The translations under genes were made by a program, and so were the position numbers. A stretch of DNA of 64,000 nucleotides from Nitrospira lenta (lineage in GTDB: Bacteria > Nitrospirota > Nitrospiria > Nitrospirales > Nitrospiraceae): positions 930,001-994,000 of the forward strand of contig NZ_OUNR01000001.1 of assembly GCF_900403705.1 (NCBI RefSeq). The letters run 5' to 3'. Positions 37,964-48,487 of this stretch are shown one piece after another. Every line of letters starts with the position of its first letter. Positions within the stretch are counted from its first letter, which is position 1. Under the pieces are notes generated by a model, which saw nothing but the letters and a program-made list of their open reading frames with translations, was not told the DNA's origin and ran no database searches.

Positions 37964-38164
37964 ATGAAAACCAAAGCCAAGACACACAAAGGGGCCAAAA
38001 AGCGATTTTCCCGCACTGGAAGTGGGAAAATTGTCCGACGGAAAGCCGGAAAGCGGCATTTGTTAAGCCATAAGAAAAGCGATCAAAAGCGCCGGTTAAG
38101 CAGAACCGCCGTGGTGGATGCTACTTCCACCTTGTCTTTGAACCGCCTCTTGCCGTATAACTAA
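37964..38164 (+). CDS. rpmI: 50S ribosomal protein L35
   Basis: 66 residues, MKTKAKTHKGAKKRFSRTGSG, very basic. Of two in-frame ATGs (37955, 37964) the second has the proper spacing to GGAGAGG. Between infC and rplT in the classic order. Confidence 0.96.
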   Translation: MKTKAKTHKGAKKRFSRTGSGKIVRRKAGKRHLLSHKKSDQKRRLSRTAVVDATSTLSLNRLLPYN

Positions 38165-38207
38165 GCTCTTAAAAAGCGACCCTCACGGATAAAAGGAGTA
38201 TTGAGTC

Positions 38208-38576
38208 ATGCCCCGCGCAAAAGGTGGACCGAAAACTAGAGCGAGACGGAAGAAGCGGCTGAAACTAGCAAAGGGACAGTACGGCGCAAAAAGCCGGTTG
38301 TTCCGATCAGCGACTGAATCAGTTGATAAGGGACAGCAATACGCGTATGACGGACGAAAGAATCGGAAGCGTGACTTCCGGCGTTTGTGGATTGCACGCA
38401 TCAGCGCAGCCGTCCGGGCACAGGGACTGACCTACGGTCGGTTTATCAATGCCCTCAAGAAAGCAGAAATCCTGCTGGATCGCAAAGTCCTCTCCGACAT
38501 GGCGATCAAGGATGCCGCTGGCTTTGAGAAGTTGGTCGGACTGGCCAAGCAACACCTGACTCCGATCGCGGCGTAA
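38208..38576 (+). CDS. rplT: 50S ribosomal protein L20
   Basis: 122 residues, [21 protein letters not shown]; conserved [17 protein letters not shown]-type block in the N-terminal half. Early 23S rRNA-binding assembly protein and, in many bacteria, repressor of its own operon. Followed by a strong terminator instead of the pheST genes often found here. Confidence 0.97.
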   Translation: MPRAKGGPKTRARRKKRLKLAKGQYGAKSRLFRSATESVDKGQQYAYDGRKNRKRDFRRLWIARISAAVRAQGLTYGRFINALKKAEILLDRKVLSDMAIKDAAGFEKLVGLAKQHLTPIAA

Positions 38577-38623
38577 TTCAGCCGTTCCTCGGCACTACGA
38601 ATTCAAGCAGTTTCTCTGATCTC

Positions 38624-38655
38624 GGAGGGCGACACACTGTCGCCCTCCTTCAACT
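38624..38655 (+). terminator. Terminator of the thrS-rplT operon
   Basis: Perfect stem GGAGGGCGACA (38624-38634), 3-base loop, TGTCGCCCTCC (38638-38648), then TTCAACTT. Confidence 0.85.
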
Positions 38656-38948
38656 TATCAGCGTCAGCAATCCCTCCCCCCAAAGCCTTCGATCGGATGC
38701 TTGTCGGCTACATTTTTTTGATTTGTCCGGTCGCCTACATTCATATCTCAGCCATGAGAAAATGTCGGCGATCATTTACCACGAATTCAAATCGCGGACA
38801 GCCGCGAGACGAATAGTCGCAGGGGATAATCGAACACTAGCTCAAAGGCTATCGCTTGCGCCAAGTCGATACCCTTACGTCTCAGGATGTGACCGCCTTT
38901 AGCGGGAATTCAAAGGAAGCAAAATGAGAGGGCCGGGCTACAAAACAA
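38656..38948. other. Gene-free stretch with short spaced repeats, possible IS21-type end
   Basis: No gene seen. Three related units recur: TTGTCGGCTACATT (38701-38714), GTCGCCTACATT (38730-38741) and ATGTCGGCGATCATT (38762-38776). Spaced copies of TGTCGGC-like text are what the ends of IS21-family elements look like, so this may be a relic of such an element. No transposase frame is present. Confidence 0.3.
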
Positions 38949-40676
38949 TTAGCTCAGATCAGCCAATTGCGACAGGTTCACATCGAAGGAAACGGCCGGC
39001 ACGGTGATCTGCCAGCGTTCAAGGACTTCGGGATGGACTTCGCCGATAACGCCGATGGGTTTGCCTGCGACGACGATGCGCCCTGCGCGGCCTTCTAGGA
39101 AGGACGGATGCTGGACCGGCTCCAAGCTGTACTCTTTACCCAAATGGTAGAACAGGATATCGAGGCATGAATGGATTTCCGAGAAGTGGGCAGTTGCATG
39201 AGCGATGACCGCACCCAACACCGTCTCCGTGCGCGAGCCTAGCTCATGCGTGGGATCAGGGATCGCCACATCGCCGGCTTCGAACAGACGGTGCGGATAG
39301 AAGGCTCGATTAGAGGCCGCTTCGACCCGCAGGAGAGAGGGCAACATCCATTGGCGCAGGCAGGAGAAGGTGAGAGTCATGGCATTCTCCACTTCGACCA
39401 TCCGTCCCCACTCTGTCTCAGCCAGACGCATCGTATCGCGATAGCTTTCCGGTGATCCCATAATGTTGGAGATGATTTCCTGGAATCCCAACCCAACCAT
39501 GAGCTCACGCGCCCGATCGGAAGTCTGCTCGATCCGCGAGAGCCCTCCCACGGTGAATTGCGCCGGCATGACCGGGGCGAATTCTCCATAGCCACGGCTG
39601 ATCGCGACATCTTCGACCACATCCATCGCGTGCATCAGATCCTGCCGATAGGGCGGCAACTTCGCCTTAACCGCTCCCTTTCCCGCTGAGACCTCATAGC
39701 CATAGACTTCGAGCGCCTGCTTCACCACCTTCACACCGAGCTTCTGACCCAGTGCCTGCTCGATGGTCTTGAGCTGAATCGTTTTGGAATTTCCGAGATC
39801 CTGTGGCGTGACAACCCGTTTACCCAACGGGGTCGTTTTGGGATACTGCACTTCAATCGGTTCTATCGTGGCGCCGCGATCGGCAAGGTTGGCGGCAAAG
39901 ATATTCAACGTGAGAACGACCATCAACTGATCGGTCCCGGTCACTTCGACAAACAATTCATCATCCCCCACCCGCACTTCCCCCACCTCCCGGCTGTTGA
40001 TAATCGGCGGGAACGACAAGGGTTGATTCTTCGCGTCGCGGAGAATCGGCAAACGGCTTTGCCCGGCTAAGATATGCCCATGCTCCAATCCTTTTGGATG
40101 AACCATAAGGATTTCCGCCAGGGTCATCACGGTCTCCATCCCCAGCGGGGTGAACTTCGCCTGATCCGGCTTGACCAACTCATAGGTGACCGGGAACACA
40201 ATCTTCGATAGTTGGTAGATCCCGATCGAGACGGTCTTTCGCTTGTGCCCGAAGATATCCGCCAGCTTCTCCTGCGTCTGAATGAGCTGGGCCAATCCTT
40301 CTTCGGTAACCCGGTACCCCCTGGCTGTGCACGCAGCGACATAGGGACGCACCTGTTCAAGTCCTGGTGCGACAATGAGAGCGTGCCCCTTCTTCGCCTT
40401 CTTAGAAAAGAAAGGATAGGGCTTGAGCTTCCCCTGTTGCTTGATACGGATTTGCCGGGCGATGCCCTCGCAACACCAGAGATCAGGCCGATTGCTGTCT
40501 TGCAATTCAATGCGCAACTCGCCGGTTTCCTGGTTATGCCCCTTGAGCTCACCCTTCACCAGCATCAGCCAGTCTTCCAATTGCTCGATCGAAACTGGCG
40601 AGACCGAGCCCTTGGCACGGCCGCCGAGGGCCAGCAGGGTTTCGAGATCGTCTTTGAAAATAGAAATCGTCGGCAT
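38949..40676 (-). CDS. pheT: Phenylalanyl-tRNA synthetase beta subunit, archaeal/eukaryotic type
   Basis: 575 residues, against ~800 for normal bacterial PheT. Begins MPTISIFKDDLETLLALGG and has the ELQDSNRPDLWCCEGIARQI block typical of archaeal and cytosolic PheRS. It contains B1, B3/4-type, B5-type and catalytic-like domains and lacks the N-terminal tRNA-binding (EMAP-like) domain and C-terminal FDX-ACB domain of bacterial PheT. Lies 8 bases downstream of pheS on the same strand. Confidence 0.9.
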   Translation of the reverse strand: MPTISIFKDDLETLLALGGRAKGSVSPVSIEQLEDWLMLVKGELKGHNQETGELRIELQDSNRPDLWCCEGIARQIRIKQQGKLKPYPFFSKKAKKGHALIVAPGLEQVRPYVAACTARGYRVTEEGLAQLIQTQEKLADIFGHKRKTVSIGIYQLSKIVFPVTYELVKPDQAKFTPLGMETVMTLAEILMVHPKGLEHGHILAGQSRLPILRDAKNQPLSFPPIINSREVGEVRVGDDELFVEVTGTDQLMVVLTLNIFAANLADRGATIEPIEVQYPKTTPLGKRVVTPQDLGNSKTIQLKTIEQALGQKLGVKVVKQALEVYGYEVSAGKGAVKAKLPPYRQDLMHAMDVVEDVAISRGYGEFAPVMPAQFTVGGLSRIEQTSDRARELMVGLGFQEIISNIMGSPESYRDTMRLAETEWGRMVEVENAMTLTFSCLRQWMLPSLLRVEAASNRAFYPHRLFEAGDVAIPDPTHELGSRTETVLGAVIAHATAHFSEIHSCLDILFYHLGKEYSLEPVQHPSFLEGRAGRIVVAGKPIGVIGEVHPEVLERWQITVPAVSFDVNLSQLADLS

Positions 40677-40684
40677 GGCGTGCG

Positions 40685-42250
40685 CTAGAAGATGCCTCTT
40701 GTGGTCCGGATCAAGTCCAGATTGTCAGTGAATAATTCACGAATATCGTGAATGCCGAGCGCCACCATCGCCATGCGATCCAGCCCCAGCCCCCAGGCAA
40801 TAACCGGCACGGTCACGCCCAACGGCAAGGTGACTTCAGCCCGAAACAACCCCGCTCCGCCCAGCTCCATCCACCCCAAGCGCGAATGCCGCACGTGCAT
40901 CTCGACCGACGGTTCGGTAAAGGGGAAATAGGCCGGCAGGAATTTCACTTCCTTGGCCTGAGCCACTTCACGCGCAAAGAGATTCAGCAAGCCAAGCAGG
41001 GTACGGAAGTTAATGTCCTCGCCCAGCACAATGCCTTCGACCTGAAAAAAGTCGGTGGCATGCGTGGCATCGACTTGATCGTAGCGAAAGCAGCGGGCAA
41101 TCGAAAAATATTTCCCTGGCACAGCCGGCACCGACGCCAGCGTCCTTGCCGAGACCGCGGTCCCCTGACTCCGCAAGACAAGCCGCTTTGCCCGTTCGGC
41201 ATTGAACGCATACTTCCATCCGGTGGAGCCGGTCTTGCCGCCATCCTGATGAGCCTGCATCACGCGCGACAGAAACGGCTCCGCGATCTTCGCGGCATGC
41301 GTCGGATGCTTCACAAAGTACACGTCGTGAACATCGCGGGCCGGATGGAACTGCGGCATGAAGAGCGCGTCCATGTTCCAGAATTCCGTTTCCACCAACG
41401 AGCCGCGCATTTCCTGAAAGCCCATGCTCACGAGCTTCGTCTTCACGGTATCGAGAAATTCACGATAGGGATGCTTCTTCCCGGTCCCGATGCGGGGGGC
41501 GCGTAGACTGATGGTATATTTGCGGAACCGCTTATTCCGCCAGCTGCCGTCTTTCAACAGCTCAGGCGTCAACTGCGAAACTTCTTCCGCCACCCCCTCC
41601 TTGGCGAGGTGCTCCGCCGCTGCTACTCCGGCAGGAGAGAGCCTGAACGATCGAGTGACCCGATCATCCACACGGAATGGTTCTTTGGCGTTTCCACGCT
41701 TGACGGCATAATCTTCGATCACCTGGCGGTGCGCCTCGGGAAAACTCTTCAGCTCACGAGAGGCCTCGTTCACCTGTTGCAGTAACACACGGATCGCCTC
41801 AACCGTAGGGCTGGGGCGGCCAGTCGATTCAATACAGCCGCCCTGGACGATTAATAACACCCCTTCTTTTTTCAACCGTCCAACCGCTTTGCTGACATCG
41901 GACGGATCTAATCCATCCTGCGCTTGGAGATCGGGAATGGTCAGCCGCTTCCCTGTACTGGTCACCTCGCGCGCGGCCGAGAAGACTCGCTCAATCGGTG
42001 ACGCGCCACTGACATATTGTTCGCCCACCTTCGTCAGGGACACGATCGGCGTCACGGTTTCAGCGTGGACCACGAGCAGGGACTTTGCGAGCAACCACTC
42101 GATCGCCATGCTCAGCTGAGACGGCTCTAATTCAGCGGCGGCGGCCAACGATTCAGTTTCCAGAACCGTGTCGGCGGGACGGGACCCGAGCGCGATGATG
42201 ACTCTGATTTCAAGAGGATGCAGGCTGTCGATGAGTGCGGAAGTATTCAC
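40685..42250 (-). CDS. pheS: Phenylalanyl-tRNA synthetase alpha subunit, archaeal/eukaryotic type
   Basis: About 521 residues from GTG 42250 (NTSALIDSLHPLEIRVIIAL), with AGGG seven bases upstream; the frame is open to 42415 but that part is Arg/Pro-rich and not family-like. Several winged-helix domains fill the N-terminal half (residues 1-200), as in archaeal PheS. The class II core is at the C-terminus: DVHDVYFVKHPTHA, SIARCFRYDQVDATHATDFFQ and GWMELGGAGLFRAEV. Bacterial PheS is only ~340 residues and starts with a coiled coil. Confidence 0.9.
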   Translation of the reverse strand: MNTSALIDSLHPLEIRVIIALGSRPADTVLETESLAAAAELEPSQLSMAIEWLLAKSLLVVHAETVTPIVSLTKVGEQYVSGASPIERVFSAAREVTSTGKRLTIPDLQAQDGLDPSDVSKAVGRLKKEGVLLIVQGGCIESTGRPSPTVEAIRVLLQQVNEASRELKSFPEAHRQVIEDYAVKRGNAKEPFRVDDRVTRSFRLSPAGVAAAEHLAKEGVAEEVSQLTPELLKDGSWRNKRFRKYTISLRAPRIGTGKKHPYREFLDTVKTKLVSMGFQEMRGSLVETEFWNMDALFMPQFHPARDVHDVYFVKHPTHAAKIAEPFLSRVMQAHQDGGKTGSTGWKYAFNAERAKRLVLRSQGTAVSARTLASVPAVPGKYFSIARCFRYDQVDATHATDFFQVEGIVLGEDINFRTLLGLLNLFAREVAQAKEVKFLPAYFPFTEPSVEMHVRHSRLGWMELGGAGLFRAEVTLPLGVTVPVIAWGLGLDRMAMVALGIHDIRELFTDNLDLIRTTRGIF

Positions 42251-42260
42251 CCTGAATACC

Positions 42261-42965
42261 CTATCGAAGGGAAGCGGCGCGAGAGGTGGTGGTTGAGGCG
42301 GCCGGCTGCCCCGCGGTCCGCAGCGCCGCAATGGTGCCGGCATAGTCCCGGCTCGCAAAAATCGCCGAGCCTGCGACCAGAACAGTGGCTCCCGCCGCAA
42401 TGATCTGCGCGGCATTGTCGGGTTTCACCCCGCCGTCGACTTCGAGTAACGCCCGGCTTTGGAGACGATCCAACATCTCCCGAATCGCGACGATCTTTTT
42501 CAAGACAGACGGAATAAACTTCTGCCCGCCGAATCCTGGATTCACCGACATGACTAAGACCAGATCGACGTCGGCTAAAATCTCCTGCAATACACTGACC
42601 GGCGTCGCAGGATTGAGCGTCACGCCCGCCTTGACGCCGCGCTCCTTGATCGATTGAATCGTCCGATGGAGATGGGGACAGGCTTCGACATGCACCGTGA
42701 TGTAGTTAGCCCCGGCAGCCACAAATTCAGGAATAAACGTATCGGCATTGGTGATCATCAGGTGCACATCGAGCGGCAGCTTAGTGACCTTCTTGATCGA
42801 CTCGATGACCGGAGGGCCAATGGTGAGGTTCGGCACGAAATGCCCGTCCATCACATCGATGTGAAGCAGATCCGCTCCGGCTTGTTCCACAGCCGCAATT
42901 TCATCAGCCAGACGCACAAAATCGGCGGCGAGGATCGAGGGGGAAATTAATACCGAACTGCTCAT
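42261..42965 (-). CDS. rpe: Ribulose-phosphate 3-epimerase
   Basis: Interconverts ribulose 5-phosphate and xylulose 5-phosphate in the pentose phosphate and Calvin-type routes. 234 residues from ATG 42965 (MSSSVLISPSILAADFVRLA); the frame is open further upstream but overlaps rsmB. LLHIDVMDGHFVPNLTIGP, MSVNPGFGGQKFIP and LEVDGGVKPDNA hold the metal-binding His and Asp residues. Start overlaps the rsmB stop. Confidence 0.95.
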   Translation of the reverse strand: MSSSVLISPSILAADFVRLADEIAAVEQAGADLLHIDVMDGHFVPNLTIGPPVIESIKKVTKLPLDVHLMITNADTFIPEFVAAGANYITVHVEACPHLHRTIQSIKERGVKAGVTLNPATPVSVLQEILADVDLVLVMSVNPGFGGQKFIPSVLKKIVAIREMLDRLQSRALLEVDGGVKPDNAAQIIAAGATVLVAGSAIFASRDYAGTIAALRTAGQPAASTTTSRAASLR

Positions 42966-44404
42966 AGAGAACCTTGTATCTTTCTCAGCCGGACGGCATA
43001 GAACCCGTCCATACCGAGAGCATTTCCCATCGTGGACAGCGCACCCTGCTCCGTAACAAAGGGAAAAGCGGAAGCGGGAAGCCACGGCATGATGGACTCG
43101 CGAACACAATCTGAATGGTCCTGACAAAACCGGGCGATGACGGCTTCAGTCTCTTCCGGTTCCGTCGAGCAGGTACTATAGACCAGCACCCCGCCGGGCC
43201 GCAAGACAGAGGAAGCCCGTTCGAGGATCTCTCTCTGTAAAGTGTGATGACGGACAAACATCTCGGTATCTTTTTGACCCTTCGCATCAGGGTGGCGCCG
43301 CAATACCCCCATGCCGCTACACGGCGCATCAACCAGGATACGATCAAATACACCCGGCGACGGAATTTGTAGATCTGTTGCCTGGCGAGAGACCACCATC
43401 CCCAACTCTCTCGCATCTGCCACAAGTGGGGCAATAATCGTCGCACCAAGCCGCTGGCAGTTCTCCTTCAAGACCTGTAGTCGCGCGGCATGACGATCCA
43501 TGGCCACGATCTGACCACGATTGGACATCAGCTCGGCCAGGTGAGTGGTCTTTCCTCCAGGGGCCGCACAGACATCGAGAATGTGTTCGTCAGGCTGTGG
43601 ATCCAGTATGAGTGGAATAAGTTGCGCCGCTTCGTCTTCGACATAGAACAATCCGTCTTGAAATCCCGGGATCGTCGTGACGGCCCGCCCTTCTTCGAGA
43701 ATCACCCCAACGGGGCTGACGGTTGTCTGTCGGGCGGCAATCCCCGCGCCGACGAGCTGTTCAAGAAATGCGTCACGGCCCACTCGCTGACGATTGACGC
43801 GCAGCGTCAAGGCCGGAACGGTGCTCACTGTTTGACAAGCGGCCTCCGCCCGCTCAACTCCCATCTGTTCGACCCAGCGGGCACAGAGCCACTGCGGCAC
43901 CGCATAACGGATCGAGAGCGCTCCGGCCGGATCCGGTTGGAGCTCTGGGAACGGACGTTCCGGCAGACGCGTCACACTCCGTAACACAGCATTGACCAAC
44001 CCGCTCCAATCTCGCCCGAGCTGGGCCTTGTTGGCCTTTGCCAGATTCACGGATTCGTTTACCGCCGCAGAAGCCGGGACACGATCCATATAAGCCAACT
44101 GATACATCCCCATCCGCAGTAGCATCTGCACCATCAGCGGGAGCCGGGGCAAGGGTTTCTTCAGTGCCGGCTCCAAACGCCAATCAAGCGTCTCCTGACG
44201 CCGCAACACTCCATAGACTAATTCCATGGCAAAGGCCCGATCACGGCTATCCATTGCCTGGCGATCCCACAAACGAGTGCACACTTCATCGAGTGGATCG
44301 CCTGATTTGTGCTGAGTCAACAGGACGGCCAGCGCGCGGGCCCTGGCAGAAGGGGGGAGAGATGGTTTTGAGGTGGGAGGAGAAGACATGATGCGGCCGA
44401 TCAC
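42962..44404 (-). CDS. rsmB: 16S rRNA (cytosine-967-C5)-methyltransferase RsmB
   Basis: 480 residues. NusB-like RNA-binding domain (residues 20-150, LDWRLEPALKKPLPRLPLMV) then the SAM methyltransferase: VCAAPGGKTTHLAELM, VDAPCSGMGVLRRHPD and the catalytic Cys in YSTCSTEPEE. GTG start overlaps the fmt stop; ATG 15 bases further in is possible. Adjacent to fmt, as in many bacteria. Confidence 0.94.
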   Translation of the reverse strand: MIGRIMSSPPTSKPSLPPSARARALAVLLTQHKSGDPLDEVCTRLWDRQAMDSRDRAFAMELVYGVLRRQETLDWRLEPALKKPLPRLPLMVQMLLRMGMYQLAYMDRVPASAAVNESVNLAKANKAQLGRDWSGLVNAVLRSVTRLPERPFPELQPDPAGALSIRYAVPQWLCARWVEQMGVERAEAACQTVSTVPALTLRVNRQRVGRDAFLEQLVGAGIAARQTTVSPVGVILEEGRAVTTIPGFQDGLFYVEDEAAQLIPLILDPQPDEHILDVCAAPGGKTTHLAELMSNRGQIVAMDRHAARLQVLKENCQRLGATIIAPLVADARELGMVVSRQATDLQIPSPGVFDRILVDAPCSGMGVLRRHPDAKGQKDTEMFVRHHTLQREILERASSVLRPGGVLVYSTCSTEPEETEAVIARFCQDHSDCVRESIMPWLPASAFPFVTEQGALSTMGNALGMDGFYAVRLRKIQGSL

Positions 44405-45360
44405 GCCGGCAATTCTGACAACGGCGGCTCTGCATCGAAATGCTGACCTACACTCACGCGGTGCCCCGCCAGATACTGCGCCACAGTAAGCCGCTTACTA
44501 TTGGACGGTTGAATCTCTTCCAGCGCCAACACCCCGTCTCCCGTCGCAACCAGGATAGACTGCTTCGTCACCTCGATGATGGTGCCAGGCACGACATCCG
44601 GCTTGCCCGGGCTCTGAGTTGCGCTCCACACCATCCATCGCTCACGGCCGAGATAGCTATAGGCACCGGGCCAGGGAGAAAGACCACGGACGCGATTGGC
44701 AATGCTACTCGCACTCGCTGTCCAGTCAATCACTCCATCTTCTTTCTTCAAGGGCGGGGCCAGAGTGGCTAACGCATGATTCTGAACATGTGGGGTGATC
44801 GTTCCCGCCTTGAGTCGCGCGATGGTCTCGACCAACAACCTTCCTCCAAGTGCGGCCAGACGTGGCGCCAGCGATCCGGCGGTGTCTTGAGGAAAGATCG
44901 TCAGCGATTCCTGCAGGAGCATGGCGCCCGTATCCATCCCCTCATCCATCATCATGGTCGTGATGCCAGTCTCAGCCTCTCCGTTGATCACTGCCCATTG
45001 GACTGGTGCCGCTCCACGATACTTCGGCAGCAGCGAACCATGCACATTCACGCAGCCCATCGGTGGAAGCGTGAGAATCGGGCTATGGAGGATTCGTCCA
45101 TAGGCCGTTACCGCGATCAAATCTGGCTTCCACGCTGCGAGGGCCGCGAGAAACTCAGGCACTCTGATTTTGGTGGGCTGGAGGAAGGGGATGCCCTCCC
45201 GCTGGGCCACAAGCTTGATCGGAGGTGGCGTCAAAACGTTGCCGCGACCTTTAGGCCGATCCGGTTGAGTGACGATGCCCACAACGTGGTCGTCAGATTT
45301 CAGCAGCGCCTCCAGTGAGGGGACGGCAAATTCCGGCGTGCCCATGAACACAATACGCAT
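44401..45360 (-). CDS. fmt: Methionyl-tRNA formyltransferase
   Basis: Formylates initiator Met-tRNA. 319 residues: MRIVFMGTPEFAVPSLEALL, the formyl-THF site with VNVHGSLLPKYRGAAPVQWA and the C-terminal tRNA-binding barrel (ALEEIQPSNSKRLTVAQYLA). The initiator tRNA gene it acts on lies 86 bases away, in the opposite orientation. Confidence 0.96.
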   Translation of the reverse strand: MRIVFMGTPEFAVPSLEALLKSDDHVVGIVTQPDRPKGRGNVLTPPPIKLVAQREGIPFLQPTKIRVPEFLAALAAWKPDLIAVTAYGRILHSPILTLPPMGCVNVHGSLLPKYRGAAPVQWAVINGEAETGITTMMMDEGMDTGAMLLQESLTIFPQDTAGSLAPRLAALGGRLLVETIARLKAGTITPHVQNHALATLAPPLKKEDGVIDWTASASSIANRVRGLSPWPGAYSYLGRERWMVWSATQSPGKPDVVPGTIIEVTKQSILVATGDGVLALEEIQPSNSKRLTVAQYLAGHRVSVGQHFDAEPPLSELPA

Positions 45361-45411
45361 GCTATGGCTTTAACATCGCCCTGCACTGAATGCAACGGGG
45401 CGCAACTCAGC

Positions 45412-45439
45412 TTGACTTGCCGTTCAACGCTTTGTTAGT
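45412..45439 (+). promoter_or_regulatory. Probable promoter of the initiator tRNA gene
   Basis: -35 TTGACT at 45412-45417; a weak -10 (GTTAGT, 45434-45439) 16 bases later, a few bases before the tRNA. Confidence 0.4.
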
Positions 45440-45446
45440 CTCCGTC

Positions 45447-47188
<1,742 letters not shown>

Positions 47189-47192
<4 letters not shown>

Positions 47193-47416
47193 GATTGCCC
47201 CTTTCCATCACCAATTATCGTCACGGTGCACACGCGTCGCTGGCCCACTTGTCGAGTCTGCCGCTGAAACTTCTCTGGATGAGCAGCGACGTATAAGCGG
47301 AGACATTGTATCAGAGCCGGAATCCCCCTCGGAACAGCAGTTATTCGGGCAGATCCCATTGAATGGGGCGTTGTCATGTGGGTGTGGACTTTCTGTACTG
47401 CTCGACCTTTTCTCAT
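47189..47416 (-). CDS. Small ORF overlapping the recombinase start
   Basis: 75 codons, ending in an ATGA overlap with the recombinase start, and with AGGAAAG before its ATG. Basic protein (LRLYVAAHPEKFQRQTRQVG). It could be a translationally coupled leader or excision factor, but it has no recognisable domain and may be chance. Confidence 0.3.
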
Positions 47417-47477
47417 TTCTTTCCTATGACTGCGGCGATCTAGCCCACTTCCATCTCATGAATGTGCAGGTGCTGGC

Positions 47478-47939
47478 TCAGATGGCCCGCATGCGCTCCC
47501 GTTCCCCCGTAGGCAACTCTTGTCTTTTCACGGAGCGAAGAAAGAGCTCTTCGATGGTTCGCTCAACGAGTGATGCCAGTCGGGAGGGAGGCAGGGCGTG
47601 GTACGCCACGGTGTGGATCTGGCCATATTCTCCAGCACTCTGAACCGCCCACTGAATAGAATCAGGATCGGATGATGGCCAGAAGTAGATTCCCATCGCG
47701 TAGTCATCCAGGCTGATTGCGACATGTGGAAGATCCACATCCAACTCAATAATTGGCGAGGCTGACACACCTTCCAACAAGAGAACATTGGCCGCATGGC
47801 GGATCATCGGCCCGAGCACCGTCTCGGCCACTGCACGAAAGCGCGGTTTCGCGAGGGCCGACGCCGTCACCACGTGGCCTTGGGCACGAACCTCACGAAT
47901 ACAGGCACGAAGCGCGTCGAACGGGGGATAGGTTGTCAT
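47478..47939 (-). CDS. Hypothetical protein of the island
   Basis: 153 residues with GGAGGTG just before the ATG, a strong sign of real coding. Mixed alpha/beta (IIELDVDLPHVAISLDDYAMG), no cysteines or signal. Not recognised. First of three minus-strand island genes read toward the recombinase, with short gaps before the next (about 100 bases). Confidence 0.65.
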   Translation of the reverse strand: MTTYPPFDALRACIREVRAQGHVVTASALAKPRFRAVAETVLGPMIRHAANVLLLEGVSASPIIELDVDLPHVAISLDDYAMGIYFWPSSDPDSIQWAVQSAGEYGQIHTVAYHALPPSRLASLVERTIEELFLRSVKRQELPTGERERMRAI

Positions 47940-48042
47940 CGAACACCTCCAGATATAGGGTTCAAGAAGTCTTCAGTAGTGGCCCGGGCCTTCCTTGGCC
48001 CGAGCCGTAAGGGCACGGATGAAACGGAACGGACTGTCGAGG

Positions 48043-48414
48043 TCAGGCATGCAGCGCGAGTTCCTCGATGCGAATCGAGAGGACCACCCGTTCGGTAACC
48101 GTCGGGGCGTCGGCGCGGTATAAATAGTCCAGAGACCCGAGGATCCGCAGGCGGGTGCCGGCCCGCATCGTGGCCAGCCAGTCTGCGACAGGGCTCATGG
48201 CAAACGCGTGGACGAAGTAGGTGTGCCGGATCATCGTGCCGGAAGCGCTCGCTTGCAGTTTGCCTTCAATCGCGAGCACCACCACGGCTACTAATTCGCC
48301 CGTGGCTCCCACCAGTAAGTCAGGCTCCTGGACAAGCGTACCGGTCACTGAGAGCGCATTGAGATCGGTGAGGGGCCAGGTATTGGTGGGGTCAGAGCTC
48401 AGCTGTGTATCCAT
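48043..48414 (-). CDS. Putative single-stranded DNA-binding (OB-fold) protein
   Basis: 123 residues with AGGAGGTCC before the ATG. The N-terminal LNALSVTGTLVQEPDL, central TYFVHAFAMSPVADWLATM and C-terminal GTRLRILGSLDYLYRADAPT follow the strand pattern of SSB/PriB proteins, including the variant of N(V/A)LxGxLxxxP. No acidic SSB tail. Probably serves replication or transfer of the island. Confidence 0.55.
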   Translation of the reverse strand: MDTQLSSDPTNTWPLTDLNALSVTGTLVQEPDLLVGATGELVAVVVLAIEGKLQASASGTMIRHTYFVHAFAMSPVADWLATMRAGTRLRILGSLDYLYRADAPTVTERVVLSIRIEELALHA

Positions 48415-48487
48415 AAGGACCTCCTATGGGAAAGGGTTAATGATGACCAGCGAACCAGAGCTGGCCCGCGTTGGGGTGAGGAGCGGG

